DNA from: Prevotellaceae bacterium
GTDB taxonomy: Bacteria; Bacteroidota; Bacteroidia; Bacteroidales; Paludibacteraceae
Length of the DNA stretch: 64,000 nucleotides
Direction: 5' to 3'
Assembly: GCA_020636675.1 (NCBI GenBank)
Contig: JACJXK010000002.1
Coordinates: forward strand, 62,001-126,000
Position 1 is the stretch's first letter. Each line of letters begins with the position of its first letter. The notes under the pieces were generated by a model. It saw only the letters and a list, made by a program, of their open reading frames with translations, was not told the origin of the DNA and did not search any database. The translations under genes were made by a program, and so were the position numbers. This document shows, in pieces, positions 44,287 to 53,829 of this stretch.

Positions 44287-44316
44287 AGAGAGAGTCTTTT
44301 TTATGGGACTCTCTCT
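44287..44316 (-). terminator. terminator of the GH5 gene
   Basis: AGAGAGAGTC pairs with GACTCTCTCT across a 10-base loop and is followed on the minus strand by TTTTTG. It lies 37 bases past the GH5 stop and separates that unit from the CE4-GH8 gene. The 336-base gap 44017-44352 otherwise shows nothing. Confidence 0.8.
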
Positions 44317-44352
44317 GATTTTGATTTTTCGTTTCTTAATCTATATCGTTGA

Positions 44353-45678
44353 TTACTTCTGAAGTTTAATCAGACTGTCGTTGTATTGTTTTACAATCGT
44401 CATGGTTGGGTCGTTTGCGAATACGGAGTTAAGACCTTGAGCCTCTTGTGGTGGATCGCCAAGATAGTCATCTCCGTTTCTCCACATGTTGTCTGTCCTT
44501 TCTGGATTAGGAAGTCCAACCCCGGAATATGTCCAAAAATTGGCTCCGGCCATTAGTCCGTTATGTTTTGCGCTTTCCAATACTCTGTTAAATGAGTAGC
44601 TGTAGTATTTGTCGCGGATGCGGACGGTCGAATTGGGTGCGAATGAGAATCCGTCTCTAGGCAACCCGAACTCTTCGAACACGATTGGTTTCTGTAACTT
44701 CGAGGCAATGGACATCTGTAGATCCATGTATTTGCCTACCTTGATAAGTGCCGAGTCTATGCTTCCATCCATGTCTTTCGGGTCGAGCCAGCTCCAGTTG
44801 TATGGCCAGATGTGCATGGTGAGGTAATCCACGTTTTTGTCAGAGTGAATCCTTTCGAATAGGTTGATGTCGTTCTCACAGCCCCAAGTGCCTTCCGATC
44901 CCGTTGTTACCAAGTGGTTGGGGTCGTTCTTTTTTATGAGTGCTGCGGTGGAGTCGATCCAAGAGATGAATAATGTTTTGTTTTCATTGGAGAATGCCCG
45001 AGGTTCGTTGGCTATCTCCCAAGTCATGATGGTAGGATCGTCTTTGTAGGCGATGCCGTTGATGGAGTTTCTCCTATTTGTCAGGAATTCCACATGTTTA
45101 TAGAACATGGATTTAGCTTTCTCGTCATGGAGAAACCGACCGGAGAAAGACATGAATTCTCCCCATGTTTTCCCTTTTACCTCCGGATAGGGAATGGCTT
45201 CTCCTGTGGACCAGTTGACATATTGAGAAAAACCGCCGGACCATTCCCACGCATTATTGACGAAGAGGATGGCCACCATCTCCCTCTTTCTCATCTCGTC
45301 GAGTAGGAAGTCGAGCCCGTCTAGCAGATTCTCATCGTATCTGCCTGGCTCCATCTGCATGGCCGGACTTACACGGCGAGGCTCGCCATTGGGTCCTTCT
45401 GCTCCTGCTAATATGCGGAGGTTGTCTATCCCGTTGGCTTTCATGAGGTCCAGTTCCTTGACCAGTCGTTTCCTGTTGCCACCTTCTCCTGAAGATCCTA
45501 ATGATGCGCCATACCAATAGTTGGTTCCTATGTAATAGTATGGCTTTCCCTTTCGGATGAATTGCCCGTTTTTTATGGAGATGAATTGACTCTCCACCGA
45601 AGAGTTCGTTTCTCTCCGACTGTTGCATGAGCCTAATAATAAGATACCCATGAGTAAAATGCTTATAATTTTATTCAT
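44353..45678 (-). CDS. GH5 endo-beta-mannanase lipoprotein
   Basis: Protein of 441 residues with a lipoprotein signal ending LLGSC (Cys18). The GH5 domain has acid/base Glu225 in MTWEIANEPRAFS and nucleophile Glu336 in IVFEEFGLPRDG. Features such as GTNYWYGASLGS at the N-terminus and NNAWEWSGGFSQYVNW match the GH5_7 mannanase group. It is located at the cell surface, acting on mannan internally. It starts 62 bases after the esterase stop, in the same operon, so the pair would attack acetylated mannan together. Confidence 0.9.
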   Translation of the reverse strand: MNKIISILLMGILLLGSCNSRRETNSSVESQFISIKNGQFIRKGKPYYYIGTNYWYGASLGSSGEGGNRKRLVKELDLMKANGIDNLRILAGAEGPNGEPRRVSPAMQMEPGRYDENLLDGLDFLLDEMRKREMVAILFVNNAWEWSGGFSQYVNWSTGEAIPYPEVKGKTWGEFMSFSGRFLHDEKAKSMFYKHVEFLTNRRNSINGIAYKDDPTIMTWEIANEPRAFSNENKTLFISWIDSTAALIKKNDPNHLVTTGSEGTWGCENDINLFERIHSDKNVDYLTMHIWPYNWSWLDPKDMDGSIDSALIKVGKYMDLQMSIASKLQKPIVFEEFGLPRDGFSFAPNSTVRIRDKYYSYSFNRVLESAKHNGLMAGANFWTYSGVGLPNPERTDNMWRNGDDYLGDPPQEAQGLNSVFANDPTMTIVKQYNDSLIKLQK

Positions 45679-45740
45679 ACTTTAATTTTTGAAATTACTA
45701 GGAACATACACGATGAAAGATGGTGATATGTCCGTCTCTT

Positions 45741-47735
45741 TTATTCGGGTTGGGTCAGAAGTTTCCAACTGTCCGTACGGAACGGAGAAGCAGGCAGCCC
45801 GTCAGAGTCTGCCAGGTTGCAGTCCGGATTGGATGCCCATGCGTATCTGACAGCTATCGGAGTCTGTACTTGGTCGCAAGTGAGAATGACAGTGTTGAGA
45901 CCAGTTATTTTGGCCTTTGCCCAATAGAATACCTTGTCTTCTCCGGCAAGTGCGAATCCTTTAAGTTCCTTTCCCTTTCCTGCTATTCTTAGACCTTTTC
46001 CTGTGTCGGAGAAAGATATGGTTACTGTATTTCCGGAGATGCTCATCTTGTCATAAACAGGTCCGCTATGTAAAGTGGAACTTTGTCCGTAACATTTGGC
46101 CAGTGCCCACAAGGACAGTCGTTTGCCGATTACCTGTTTGTTCCCCGGATGTATGTTCTCCGCATCTCCTGCGTCGATGGCAATCGCCATTCCTGTGTTA
46201 GGAAGTTGTAACGCTAGTTTTTGGGCTTCTCTCAGTTCTGGCCAAGCTTCGTCTGCTGGATTTGGAAGCCTGCGCATATGGGAAGCTAATTGTACAAAGA
46301 AGAACGGGAAGTCGCCCTCGCCCCAGCGTGTACGCCAGTCTGTGATTAATGTTTGAAAAAGGTCTCTGTATTCCCATGCCTTTCCTGCGTTCTCTTCTCC
46401 TTGGTACCAGATAACTCCTTTTATGGCGTAAGGAATGAGCGGGTTAATCATGGCATTGTATAGTACGGTTGGAGTGCCTTGACTGTTAGGTTGGATTGGC
46501 TTCGCTGCTATCTTGCTTAGGTCAAACCCTTTGTGACATTTCCAGACACCACTTAAATCAATTTTGTCTTTGCCGAAACGAAGAGCCATGTCTTCTGCTT
46601 TTCCATTGAAACCTCCTGCTCCTTGGAAATCGCTGACACGAAGTACGATGACATTTCCTTTCTCTTTGATCAAACCTTCTGGTACTGTGTAATGTCTGGT
46701 TTCTCCCCAAAGTCCGCTTTGCCCGACTTTCACTCCGTTGATCCATGCTTCGTCATAATCGTCAGAAGGTGCTATGTCCAGGGTCATTGCTTTGCCAACC
46801 CAATTTGGCTTTACATCAATTTCTTTTCTGAACCAGACCGAACCATCAAATAGACCGATGACGGTGCTTTCCCATAAAGATGGTAGACTGATGGTGTCCC
46901 AATCTCTGGTATCCAACTTTATGTGTGTGAAGATAGAGTCAATTCCCTTTATTCCAAGATCCAGCTTTCCCATCTCCCTAATGTATTCTTTGTTGTCTGT
47001 TTCGTATTTTTCCCTTTGTTCCAAGGTGTCTTTAGGTAGTGCCTTTACTCTGTTCACGTCTTCTCTGTACCTGTCTATCATAGACAGAGCCTCGGCACTG
47101 GTCCAAGATTCGGCTGCGGTTCCTCCCCATGCCGACAGGATGATGCCGATAGGAGCTTTAATCGTTTCTTGCAGGTCTCTCGCAAAGAAATAGGCGACAG
47201 CCGAGAAGTTTTTCACGCTCTCTGGGGTGCATGGCTTCCATCCGTCGGCAATCAGAGTGTCGATAGGATAGGTGGATGTGTTGCGGTTGACGATGAACAA
47301 ACGGATGTCCGGATACTTGGCGTTGGCGGTCTCTTCTTTTGCATTGTCAACCGGAGCCCAGTTGTTGATCATTTGGACTTCCATGTTAGATTGTCCGGAG
47401 GCTATCCATACCTCGCCAACGGCCACGGATCTGAACCGAAGCGTATCGTTTTCCGTGGTTACAAGAAGGGAGTCTCCTGTCCCTGCTTGTTCTGGCCTCA
47501 GTTTCAGTTGCCAATGTCCTTGGTCGTCAGCTTCTGTCGTGACACACTGTGTCCTAAATTCCACTTTGACCTCTCCCGTAGGTGTGGTGCTTCCCCAAAC
47601 GGGAACCTCCACTCCTTGTTGCAGAACCATGTTGTCGCTGAATAGTTGGGACATCTTCAACGGTTGTTTCTCGGGGGCTTTGCATTGAGCTAATAGGGCA
47701 ATGATGGATAATAGATAAAACTGTCTTGCTTTCAT
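45741..47735 (-). CDS. SGNH-type (sialate O-acetylesterase-like) carbohydrate acetylesterase
   Basis: Protein of 664 residues. The signal peptide ends ALLAQC (Cys18), so it is likely a lipoprotein. SGNH esterase elements appear in order: GEVWIASGQSNMEVQ (nucleophile Ser), GIILSAWGGTAAESW, VIWYQGEENAGK and the late DAGDAENIHPGNK (Asp-x-x-His type). A jelly-roll insert (about residues 270-430, WFRKEIDVKPNW) splits the domain as in this family. Next to GH5 mannanase the substrate is probably acetylated mannan or xylan oligosaccharides. ATG 47735 is chosen because it starts the signal peptide; the frame open to 47999 is AT-rich non-coding. Confidence 0.87.
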   Translation of the reverse strand: MKARQFYLLSIIALLAQCKAPEKQPLKMSQLFSDNMVLQQGVEVPVWGSTTPTGEVKVEFRTQCVTTEADDQGHWQLKLRPEQAGTGDSLLVTTENDTLRFRSVAVGEVWIASGQSNMEVQMINNWAPVDNAKEETANAKYPDIRLFIVNRNTSTYPIDTLIADGWKPCTPESVKNFSAVAYFFARDLQETIKAPIGIILSAWGGTAAESWTSAEALSMIDRYREDVNRVKALPKDTLEQREKYETDNKEYIREMGKLDLGIKGIDSIFTHIKLDTRDWDTISLPSLWESTVIGLFDGSVWFRKEIDVKPNWVGKAMTLDIAPSDDYDEAWINGVKVGQSGLWGETRHYTVPEGLIKEKGNVIVLRVSDFQGAGGFNGKAEDMALRFGKDKIDLSGVWKCHKGFDLSKIAAKPIQPNSQGTPTVLYNAMINPLIPYAIKGVIWYQGEENAGKAWEYRDLFQTLITDWRTRWGEGDFPFFFVQLASHMRRLPNPADEAWPELREAQKLALQLPNTGMAIAIDAGDAENIHPGNKQVIGKRLSLWALAKCYGQSSTLHSGPVYDKMSISGNTVTISFSDTGKGLRIAGKGKELKGFALAGEDKVFYWAKAKITGLNTVILTCDQVQTPIAVRYAWASNPDCNLADSDGLPASPFRTDSWKLLTQPE

Positions 47736-47841
47736 TTTGTGATGTTGATTATTTGTGAGTTTAATTCTAAGTATTAACGACAAAATTTGCAAATTCTTTA
47801 TGTAGATGAAATGAAATAAATACTTCAGTCTTTGATTTAGC

Positions 47842-47849
47842 CAAAGATA
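47842..47849 (-). promoter_or_regulatory. -7 box of the esterase/mannanase operon
   Basis: On the minus strand TATCTTTG fits TAnnTTTG, about 105 bases before the esterase start. The -33 part is unclear. The 47736-48263 gap also carries the divergent rimP promoter. Confidence 0.45.
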
Positions 47850-48168
47850 ATAGGATTTATTTGAAATAGAAATTTCGGTTTTCTTATTTAAATAGGTGTA
47901 ATATTTAATAAATGCAAAAAAAACATAATAAATAAATACGAAAGAAAGGTTGTTCTTAATGAAATTTTTTTCTGTTGGAAAGAAGTGAGTTGGTGGCAAA
48001 AATATATATATATTATTTTAATATATAGGCTTTTGTGTTGATTGTTTGGTGCTTGACTTGCTTTCGGTGCTGAACAATAGAACCTGTCTATTGTGTCTGT
48101 GTCTATTTATGGAGACGACAGAATGAGTCTGAAATGATTCCTCATATCAGCTTCTTGTGCTTGATAGT

Positions 48169-48199
48169 TTGGTTTTTACGGATATTTGTCATATCTTTG
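48169..48199 (+). promoter_or_regulatory. promoter of the rimP-nusA-infB operon
   Basis: TTTG (48169-48172), 19 bases, then TATCTTTG (48192-48199): a full consensus promoter. The leader to the rimP ATG is about 60 nt. Confidence 0.75.
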
Positions 48200-48220
48200 C
48201 GGTGGTTTAGTGGAATTGAG

Positions 48221-48240
48221 AGGGGGACGGCAGTCCCCCT
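48221..48240 (+). other. leader hairpin of the rimP-nusA-infB operon
   Basis: AGGGGGAC and GTCCCCCT form a perfect 8-bp GC-rich stem with tetraloop GGCA in the 5' leader, followed by ATTTTGTT. It could be an attenuator or a NusA-dependent pause site, since nusA is in this operon. Confidence 0.6.
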
Positions 48241-48263
48241 ATTTTGTTGCTAAAAACGAGAAA

Positions 48264-48731
48264 ATGATAGAGAAGAGTATTGTCAGACAACTAGTTGAAG
48301 ATTTCATCGCGGAATCAGACCGATTTATTGTTGATGTGAATGTCAGCAAAGATAATTCCATTTTGGTGGAGATAGATTCTAAAGATGGTGTTGCGATAGA
48401 CGATTGTGTGGCATTAACCAAATATATAGAGTCCAAGATTGACCGCGAGGTGGAAGATTATAACTTGGAAGTGGGCTCTGCAGGCCTGTCTTCTCCATTT
48501 AAGGTCGTCGAACAATACCGGAAATATGAAGGTAGCGAAGTGGAAGTGTTGGATGGCGATGGGAAAAAACATCATGGAATACTGAAAGATGTGACGGATT
48601 CCTCTTTCGGAGTGGAGGTGGTCAGTAAGATAAAGCCGGAAGGCGCAAAACGCAAGGTGGAGGTCTCCGAAACCTTGACGTTCGAATACGATAAAATAAA
48701 ATATACAAAATATACTATCAGATTTAAATAA
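48264..48731 (+). CDS. rimP: ribosome maturation factor RimP
   Basis: Protein of 155 residues needed for 30S subunit maturation. The N-terminal alpha/beta domain contains DNSILVEIDSKDGVAIDDCVALTKYIE and YNLEVGSAGLSSPFK, the family signature, and a C-terminal SH3-like domain follows (GILKDVTDSSFGVEV). ATG 48264 is chosen over the frame open to 48186 because the latter would include the leader hairpin. Two bases separate it from nusA, the usual operon order. Confidence 0.92.
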   Translation: MIEKSIVRQLVEDFIAESDRFIVDVNVSKDNSILVEIDSKDGVAIDDCVALTKYIESKIDREVEDYNLEVGSAGLSSPFKVVEQYRKYEGSEVEVLDGDGKKHHGILKDVTDSSFGVEVVSKIKPEGAKRKVEVSETLTFEYDKIKYTKYTIRFK

Positions 48732-48733
48732 TC

Positions 48734-50116
48734 ATGGCTAAACAAGAGGAGATAAGTTTGATTGATAGTTTTTCAGAGTTTAAGGATCTGAAAAATATTG
48801 ATAGAAGCACAATGATCAGCGTGTTGGAGGAGTCATTCCGCAGCGTTATTTCAAAGATGTTCGGCACGGACGAGAATTATGATGTAATCATAAATCCGGA
48901 CAAGGGTGACTTTGAGATATATAGGAATAGAAAAATTGTAGAGGATGCTGAGCTTGAAGATCCAAATACGGAAATCTCGCTGAGTGAAGCCAGAAAGATT
49001 GACGATGATTTCGAAGTGGGAGAAGATGTTACCGACAAGGTGGACTTCGCATCATTCGGCCGTCGTGCTATATTGAATTTGAGACAGACATTGGCTTCTA
49101 AAATATTGGATCTACAAAAGGATACGCTTTATAATAAGTATAAGGAAAGGATCGGTACTATTGTGATGGGTGAGGTTTATCAGGTTTGGAAGAAGGAGAT
49201 CCTTTTGCTGGATGACGAAGGAAATGAAATGTTACTTCCTAAGACGGAACAGATACCTTCTGACTTTTATCGCAAGGGCGATTCGTTGCGTGCGGTTGTC
49301 GCTAAGGTTGATAACAAGAACAACAATCCTAAGATCATCTTGTCAAGAACTTCACCGTTATTCTTGCAACGTTTGTTCGAATTGGAGGTTCCTGAGATAA
49401 ATGACGGACTGATAACTATACGTCGCATCGCCCGTATTCCGGGAGAAAGAGCAAAAGTGGCTGTCGAATCTTACGATGAGCGTATTGATCCGGTAGGAGC
49501 TTGCGTAGGAATGAAGGGAGCCCGCATTCATGGGATCGTCCGTGAATTACGCAACGAGAATATTGATGTCATCAATTATACGAACAATATGTCATTGTTC
49601 ATCTCCAGAGCATTGAGTCCTGCAAGAATATCTTCTATCAGATTGATAGAGGAACATAAAAAGGCGGAAGTCTTTTTGAAGCCGGAAGAGGTTTCTCTTG
49701 CAATCGGTAAGGGAGGTATGAATATTCGTTTGGCAACGATGTTGACCGAATACCAGATAGAGGTCTTCCGTGATGTAGATGATAATTTTGATGAGGAAGA
49801 TATCTTCTTGGATGAGTTCCTGGATGAAATAGAACCATGGGTGATTGAAATATTGAAGGGTATCGGTTGTGATACGGCTAAAAATGTTTTGGAGATACCA
49901 AGAGAAGAACTTATCAAACGTACAGACCTAGAGGAGGAGACTGTTGATGATGTGCTTCGTGTACTTAGCGCAGAGTTTGATAGCGATTCCGATTCGGATA
50001 AGAAAACGGATGATCAAGATGCCGAATCCCAGGTCGAAGAGTCGCAGGATGCGGAACAAGATGCTCCATCTGAAGGATCTGACTCTCAGGAGAAAGAAGA
50101 AGAACCTCAGAACTAA
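48734..50116 (+). CDS. nusA: transcription termination/antitermination factor NusA
   Basis: Protein of 460 residues that binds RNA polymerase and modulates pausing, termination and antitermination. It has the NusA N-terminal domain (residues 1-130), an S1 domain (IGTIVMGEVYQVWKKEILLL), and KH domains (DPVGACVGMKGARIHGIVREL and EVSLAIGKGGMNIRLATMLT). A strongly acidic tail from about residue 410 (DSDSDSDKKTDDQDAESQ) replaces the acidic repeats of proteobacterial NusA. The 94-base gap to infB shows no promoter. Confidence 0.95.
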   Translation: MAKQEEISLIDSFSEFKDLKNIDRSTMISVLEESFRSVISKMFGTDENYDVIINPDKGDFEIYRNRKIVEDAELEDPNTEISLSEARKIDDDFEVGEDVTDKVDFASFGRRAILNLRQTLASKILDLQKDTLYNKYKERIGTIVMGEVYQVWKKEILLLDDEGNEMLLPKTEQIPSDFYRKGDSLRAVVAKVDNKNNNPKIILSRTSPLFLQRLFELEVPEINDGLITIRRIARIPGERAKVAVESYDERIDPVGACVGMKGARIHGIVRELRNENIDVINYTNNMSLFISRALSPARISSIRLIEEHKKAEVFLKPEEVSLAIGKGGMNIRLATMLTEYQIEVFRDVDDNFDEEDIFLDEFLDEIEPWVIEILKGIGCDTAKNVLEIPREELIKRTDLEEETVDDVLRVLSAEFDSDSDSDKKTDDQDAESQVEESQDAEQDAPSEGSDSQEKEEEPQN

Positions 50117-50210
50117 GGTTCTGGGTCTTTGTGCCTTACTCGGGCTTTCGGAAGAGACGTAGTCCGCAACCGTGCGATGATGAATTTTTAAAAAGTTTTA
50201 AAGTTAGAAT

Positions 50211-53177
50211 ATGTCTATACGATTAAGTAAAATTGCGAAAGAATTAAACGTGGGAATCTCTACCGTTGTGGACTTCCTTGATAAGAAAGGCCATAGCATA
50301 CCTAATGATCCGAATCATAAAATTTCGGATGATGAGGAGGATATGCTATATCAGGAATTCAGCAAGGATAAGAAGATGAGGATAGACTCTGAGAGGGTTA
50401 GCCAGCAGAGACAGATCAAAGAGAAGAAGGAGAGTGTCTCCATAGAAGGTTTTGATTCGCCGAAGAAGAAGGAGGAGGAGATTAAAACTGTAATCCCGGA
50501 GGGTCAGATGCCTAAAATAAAGCCAGTTGGAAAAATCAATTTAGACAATTTATATAACAATTCCAAAAAGGAGGAAGCCAAGAATGAGAAGCCAAAGGAG
50601 GTGGAGGTCACGGCAACTCCCGTTGAAAAGACTCCTGTTGTGCCAGAGGAGGAACAAAAAAAACAGGAAGTGAAGGTTGAAGTTTCGGTTCCGGAGATGA
50701 AGGAGGAGAAAATAGAAGATCCTAAGCCGGTGTCGGCTGCAGAGGAGAATGCGATTGAAGATAAAGCGAAGGTGGCTAAAGAAAACGGAGCGGAATTGTT
50801 CACTTTAGGGACTTCAGAACTGAAGACGAATATTAATGTCGTTGGCAAAATAGATCTTTCGTCTATCAACCAACAGACACGGCCAAAGAAGAAGAGTAAG
50901 GAGGAGAGACGTAAGGAACGTGAACAGAGAAAGCCTTCTTTCAATAAGAATCCGAACCAGAGTGCTGGGGATACTTCGTCTTCTGACGATAAGGGATCAA
51001 ATATGATCAGGACGAATGTCCCAAGATTGAATGGACCTAAGGTGGTTGGAAGTATCGACCTTAAAGCCAATTCTTCGGATGCTGATAAGAAGAAAAAAAG
51101 GAAGCGTATTCAGAAGGAGCGTGTTGATATCGCCGATTTCAATAAGGGTGGAAATAGGACTCCAGGCGGAAACGGCAACAACTCCAATGGCAACAACAAT
51201 AATGGAAATGGTAACGGTAACCAGAAAAATGACAAGAAGAAAGTCTTCAAAAAATCTGTAGTTAAGCCGGAGATTAGTGAGGAGGATGTACAGAAACAGA
51301 TTAAGGAGACGCTAGCTAGATTGACGAATAAAGGTCAGAAGAACACAACGTCAAAGCACCGTCGTGACAAACGTGAGATGCAATCGATTAAGCAACAGGA
51401 GATCGAAGAGCAGGAACGTTTGGATCAGAATAAACTGAAGATTACGGAGTTTGTGACCGTTAGTGAGTTGGCTGTAATGATGAATGTTCCTGTTACGAAG
51501 GTAATAGGAACTTGTATGAGTTTGGGTATTATGGTTTCTATCAATCAGAGATTGGATGCGGAAACTATCAATATAGTAGCTGAGGAGTTTGGTTTTGAGA
51601 CGGAATATATCAGTGCAGAGGTGGCCGAGGCCATCCATGAGGAGGAGGATGCTCCGGAAGAGTTGGTTAGTCGTCCGCCTATTGTCACCGTAATGGGACA
51701 TGTAGACCATGGTAAAACCTCTTTGCTTGACTATATCAGAAAGACCAATGTGATAGCAGGAGAAGCAGGAGGCATTACTCAGCATATCGGAGCATATAAT
51801 GTGACATTGTCCAATGGACAGCAGATTACATTCCTTGATACTCCTGGACATGAGGCGTTTACCGCCATGCGTGCCCGTGGTGCCAAGGTGACGGATATTG
51901 CGATTATTATAGTTGCGGCTGATGATGATGTCATGCCTCAGACTATAGAGGCAATCAACCATGCTTCCGTAGCAGGTGTGCCTATCGTATTTGCAATTAA
52001 TAAGATTGATAAACCTGCCGCTAATCCGGATAAGATAAAGGAATCTCTTGCAAAGATGAATTATCTGGTAGAGGAGTGGGGTGGTAAATATCAATCGCAG
52101 GATATAGCAGCTAAAAAGGGTACCGGAGTCAAGGAATTGATGGAGAAGGTATTGTTGGAGGCTGAGATGTTGGATCTCAAGGCTAATCCTAACAGAAAGG
52201 CAACGGGTTCTATCATCGAATCTCAGTTGGACAAGGGACGTGGATATGTATCCACCGTTTTGGTGAGCAATGGTACCCTCCGTGTTGGAGATGTTGTTGT
52301 CGCAGGTATCAGTCATGGTAAGATCAAAGCCATGTTTAATGAACGTAACCAACGCATCAAGGAGGCTCGCCCTTCTGAGCCGGCTTTGATTCTGGGCTTG
52401 GATGGAGCTCCTCAGGCAGGTGATAACTTTAATGTTCTGACAACGGAACAGGAGGCAAGGGATGTGGCCAATAAACGTATGCAGTTGCAACGTGAACAGG
52501 GTTTACGTACGTCCCGCCACTTGACTTTGGACGAGATAGGCCGTCGTATTGCTTTGGGTAACTTCCAAGAGTTGAACGTTATTGTCAAAGGTGATGTGGA
52601 TGGATCTATTGAGGCCTTGTCTGATTCGTTGCTGAAGCTGTCTACGGAACAGATACAGGTAAATGTGATTCACAAGGCTGTCGGTCAAATCTCCGAATCG
52701 GATGTGATGCTGGCTGCGGCTTCCAATGCTATCATAGTGGGCTTCCAAGTACGTCCTTCTGTGACTGCTCGTAAGATTGCGGAGAAGGAGGAGATTGATA
52801 TCCGTTTGTATTCTATCATCTATGATGCAATAGAAGAGATAAGGGCTGCTATGGAGGGTATGCTTTCTCCTGAGATGAAGGAGGAGATTACTGGTTCTGC
52901 CGAGGTGCAGGAAGTCTTCAAAATCACGAAGGTGGGTTCTGTTGCCGGATGTCTTGTGCGTGAAGGCAAGCTGAAGAGGTCAAGTAAGGTTCGTCTGATT
53001 AGAGATGGTATAGTGGTCTATACAGGAGAGCTCGCATCCTTGAAACGATTCAAGGATGATGTGAAGGAGGTTACTCTCGGATTTGAATGTGGTCTGAATA
53101 TCCAAAACTACAATGACATTCGGGTTGGCGATATTATTGAGGGATTTGATGAAGTTGCTGTTCAGAGAACATTGTAA
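50211..53177 (+). CDS. infB: translation initiation factor IF-2
   Basis: GTPase of 988 residues that brings initiator tRNA to the 30S subunit. The first 430 residues are a low-complexity Lys/Glu-rich extension including an Asn/Gly tract (about residues 318-343). Then come an IF2_N module (ITEFVTVSELAVMMNVPVTK) and the G domain with G1 GHVDHGKTS at about residue 497, DTPGHEAF and NKIDKP. EF-Tu-like domains II and IV follow and include the late YDAIEEIRAAMEGM. Length is typical for Bacteroidales. A terminator follows. Confidence 0.96.
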   Translation: MSIRLSKIAKELNVGISTVVDFLDKKGHSIPNDPNHKISDDEEDMLYQEFSKDKKMRIDSERVSQQRQIKEKKESVSIEGFDSPKKKEEEIKTVIPEGQMPKIKPVGKINLDNLYNNSKKEEAKNEKPKEVEVTATPVEKTPVVPEEEQKKQEVKVEVSVPEMKEEKIEDPKPVSAAEENAIEDKAKVAKENGAELFTLGTSELKTNINVVGKIDLSSINQQTRPKKKSKEERRKEREQRKPSFNKNPNQSAGDTSSSDDKGSNMIRTNVPRLNGPKVVGSIDLKANSSDADKKKKRKRIQKERVDIADFNKGGNRTPGGNGNNSNGNNNNGNGNGNQKNDKKKVFKKSVVKPEISEEDVQKQIKETLARLTNKGQKNTTSKHRRDKREMQSIKQQEIEEQERLDQNKLKITEFVTVSELAVMMNVPVTKVIGTCMSLGIMVSINQRLDAETINIVAEEFGFETEYISAEVAEAIHEEEDAPEELVSRPPIVTVMGHVDHGKTSLLDYIRKTNVIAGEAGGITQHIGAYNVTLSNGQQITFLDTPGHEAFTAMRARGAKVTDIAIIIVAADDDVMPQTIEAINHASVAGVPIVFAINKIDKPAANPDKIKESLAKMNYLVEEWGGKYQSQDIAAKKGTGVKELMEKVLLEAEMLDLKANPNRKATGSIIESQLDKGRGYVSTVLVSNGTLRVGDVVVAGISHGKIKAMFNERNQRIKEARPSEPALILGLDGAPQAGDNFNVLTTEQEARDVANKRMQLQREQGLRTSRHLTLDEIGRRIALGNFQELNVIVKGDVDGSIEALSDSLLKLSTEQIQVNVIHKAVGQISESDVMLAAASNAIIVGFQVRPSVTARKIAEKEEIDIRLYSIIYDAIEEIRAAMEGMLSPEMKEEITGSAEVQEVFKITKVGSVAGCLVREGKLKRSSKVRLIRDGIVVYTGELASLKRFKDDVKEVTLGFECGLNIQNYNDIRVGDIIEGFDEVAVQRTL

Positions 53178-53198
53178 ACTTCTTTTGAGATAATTCAT

Positions 53199-53249
53199 AC
53201 AGCTGTTTTGAAAGACAATAGAACGTTTTTTGGAACAGCTGTTTTTTTA
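53199..53249 (+). terminator. terminator after infB
   Basis: ACAGCTGTT (53199-53207) pairs with AACAGCTGT (53234-53242), followed by a run of T. The 26-base loop is long, so termination may be partial and cvpA could be read through. Confidence 0.6.
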
Positions 53250-53268
53250 ATTTAGAGATAGTTTTGTC

Positions 53269-53790
53269 ATGTCTGCATTGGATATATTGATTTTATTGGT
53301 ACTGGTATTTGGTGTTGTTCGGGGAATATGGAAGGGATTTGTCCTTGAGTTGGCTGGTTTTGTGGGCATCATATTGAGTATCTATGCCGCAAGGTTCTAT
53401 TCTGGCCTTGTGCTTGGCTTCTTGGAGTCTTTCTTTGGTGTAGGTAAGGAGGTCTCTCCCATTTTTGCATTTCTCCTGACTTTTCTTTTGGCAATGTTGG
53501 CTTTTCATTTTTTGGCCCTGCTTGCTGATAAGTTTGTTAGTTTGATTGCACTTGGGTGGCTGAATAAACTTTTGGGAGGCTTCCTGTCTCTGGTTAAATA
53601 TATATTAATCTTAAGTATTCTGTTTAACCTGTTTGATTTGACCAATACGCGTTTGGATCTGTTAGATTCTGGTTTTCAGACAAAGTCCAAATTATATCAG
53701 CCTATGAAAAAAATTGCGCCTACCATATTGCCGTGTATCGACAGAAATGACATAACAGGAAAATTGCACGGCGTCTTTTCCATCAATTAA
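53269..53790 (+). CDS. cvpA: CvpA family membrane protein
   Basis: Protein of 173 residues with four membrane segments and the CvpA opening LDILILLVLVFGVVRGIWKGF, then LAGFVGIILSIYAARF. The family was first linked to colicin V production and is conserved near housekeeping genes; its activity is unknown. It is 91 bases downstream of infB, behind a weak terminator, and converges on the flippase gene. Confidence 0.85.
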   Translation: MSALDILILLVLVFGVVRGIWKGFVLELAGFVGIILSIYAARFYSGLVLGFLESFFGVGKEVSPIFAFLLTFLLAMLAFHFLALLADKFVSLIALGWLNKLLGGFLSLVKYILILSILFNLFDLTNTRLDLLDSGFQTKSKLYQPMKKIAPTILPCIDRNDITGKLHGVFSIN

Positions 53791-53829
53791 CCTGGGAAAA
53801 TCGTTACACTCCCAATTCATCACAGACTC

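Noticed and set aside
47736..47999. N-terminal extension of the acetylesterase
   Set aside because: It encodes an AT-rich, Lys/Asn/Tyr-rich stretch placed before a perfect lipoprotein signal; it is untranslated leader and promoter.
51351..52490. A 379-codon antisense frame inside infB
   Set aside because: Shadow of a real, fully supported gene; no start signal or family pattern.
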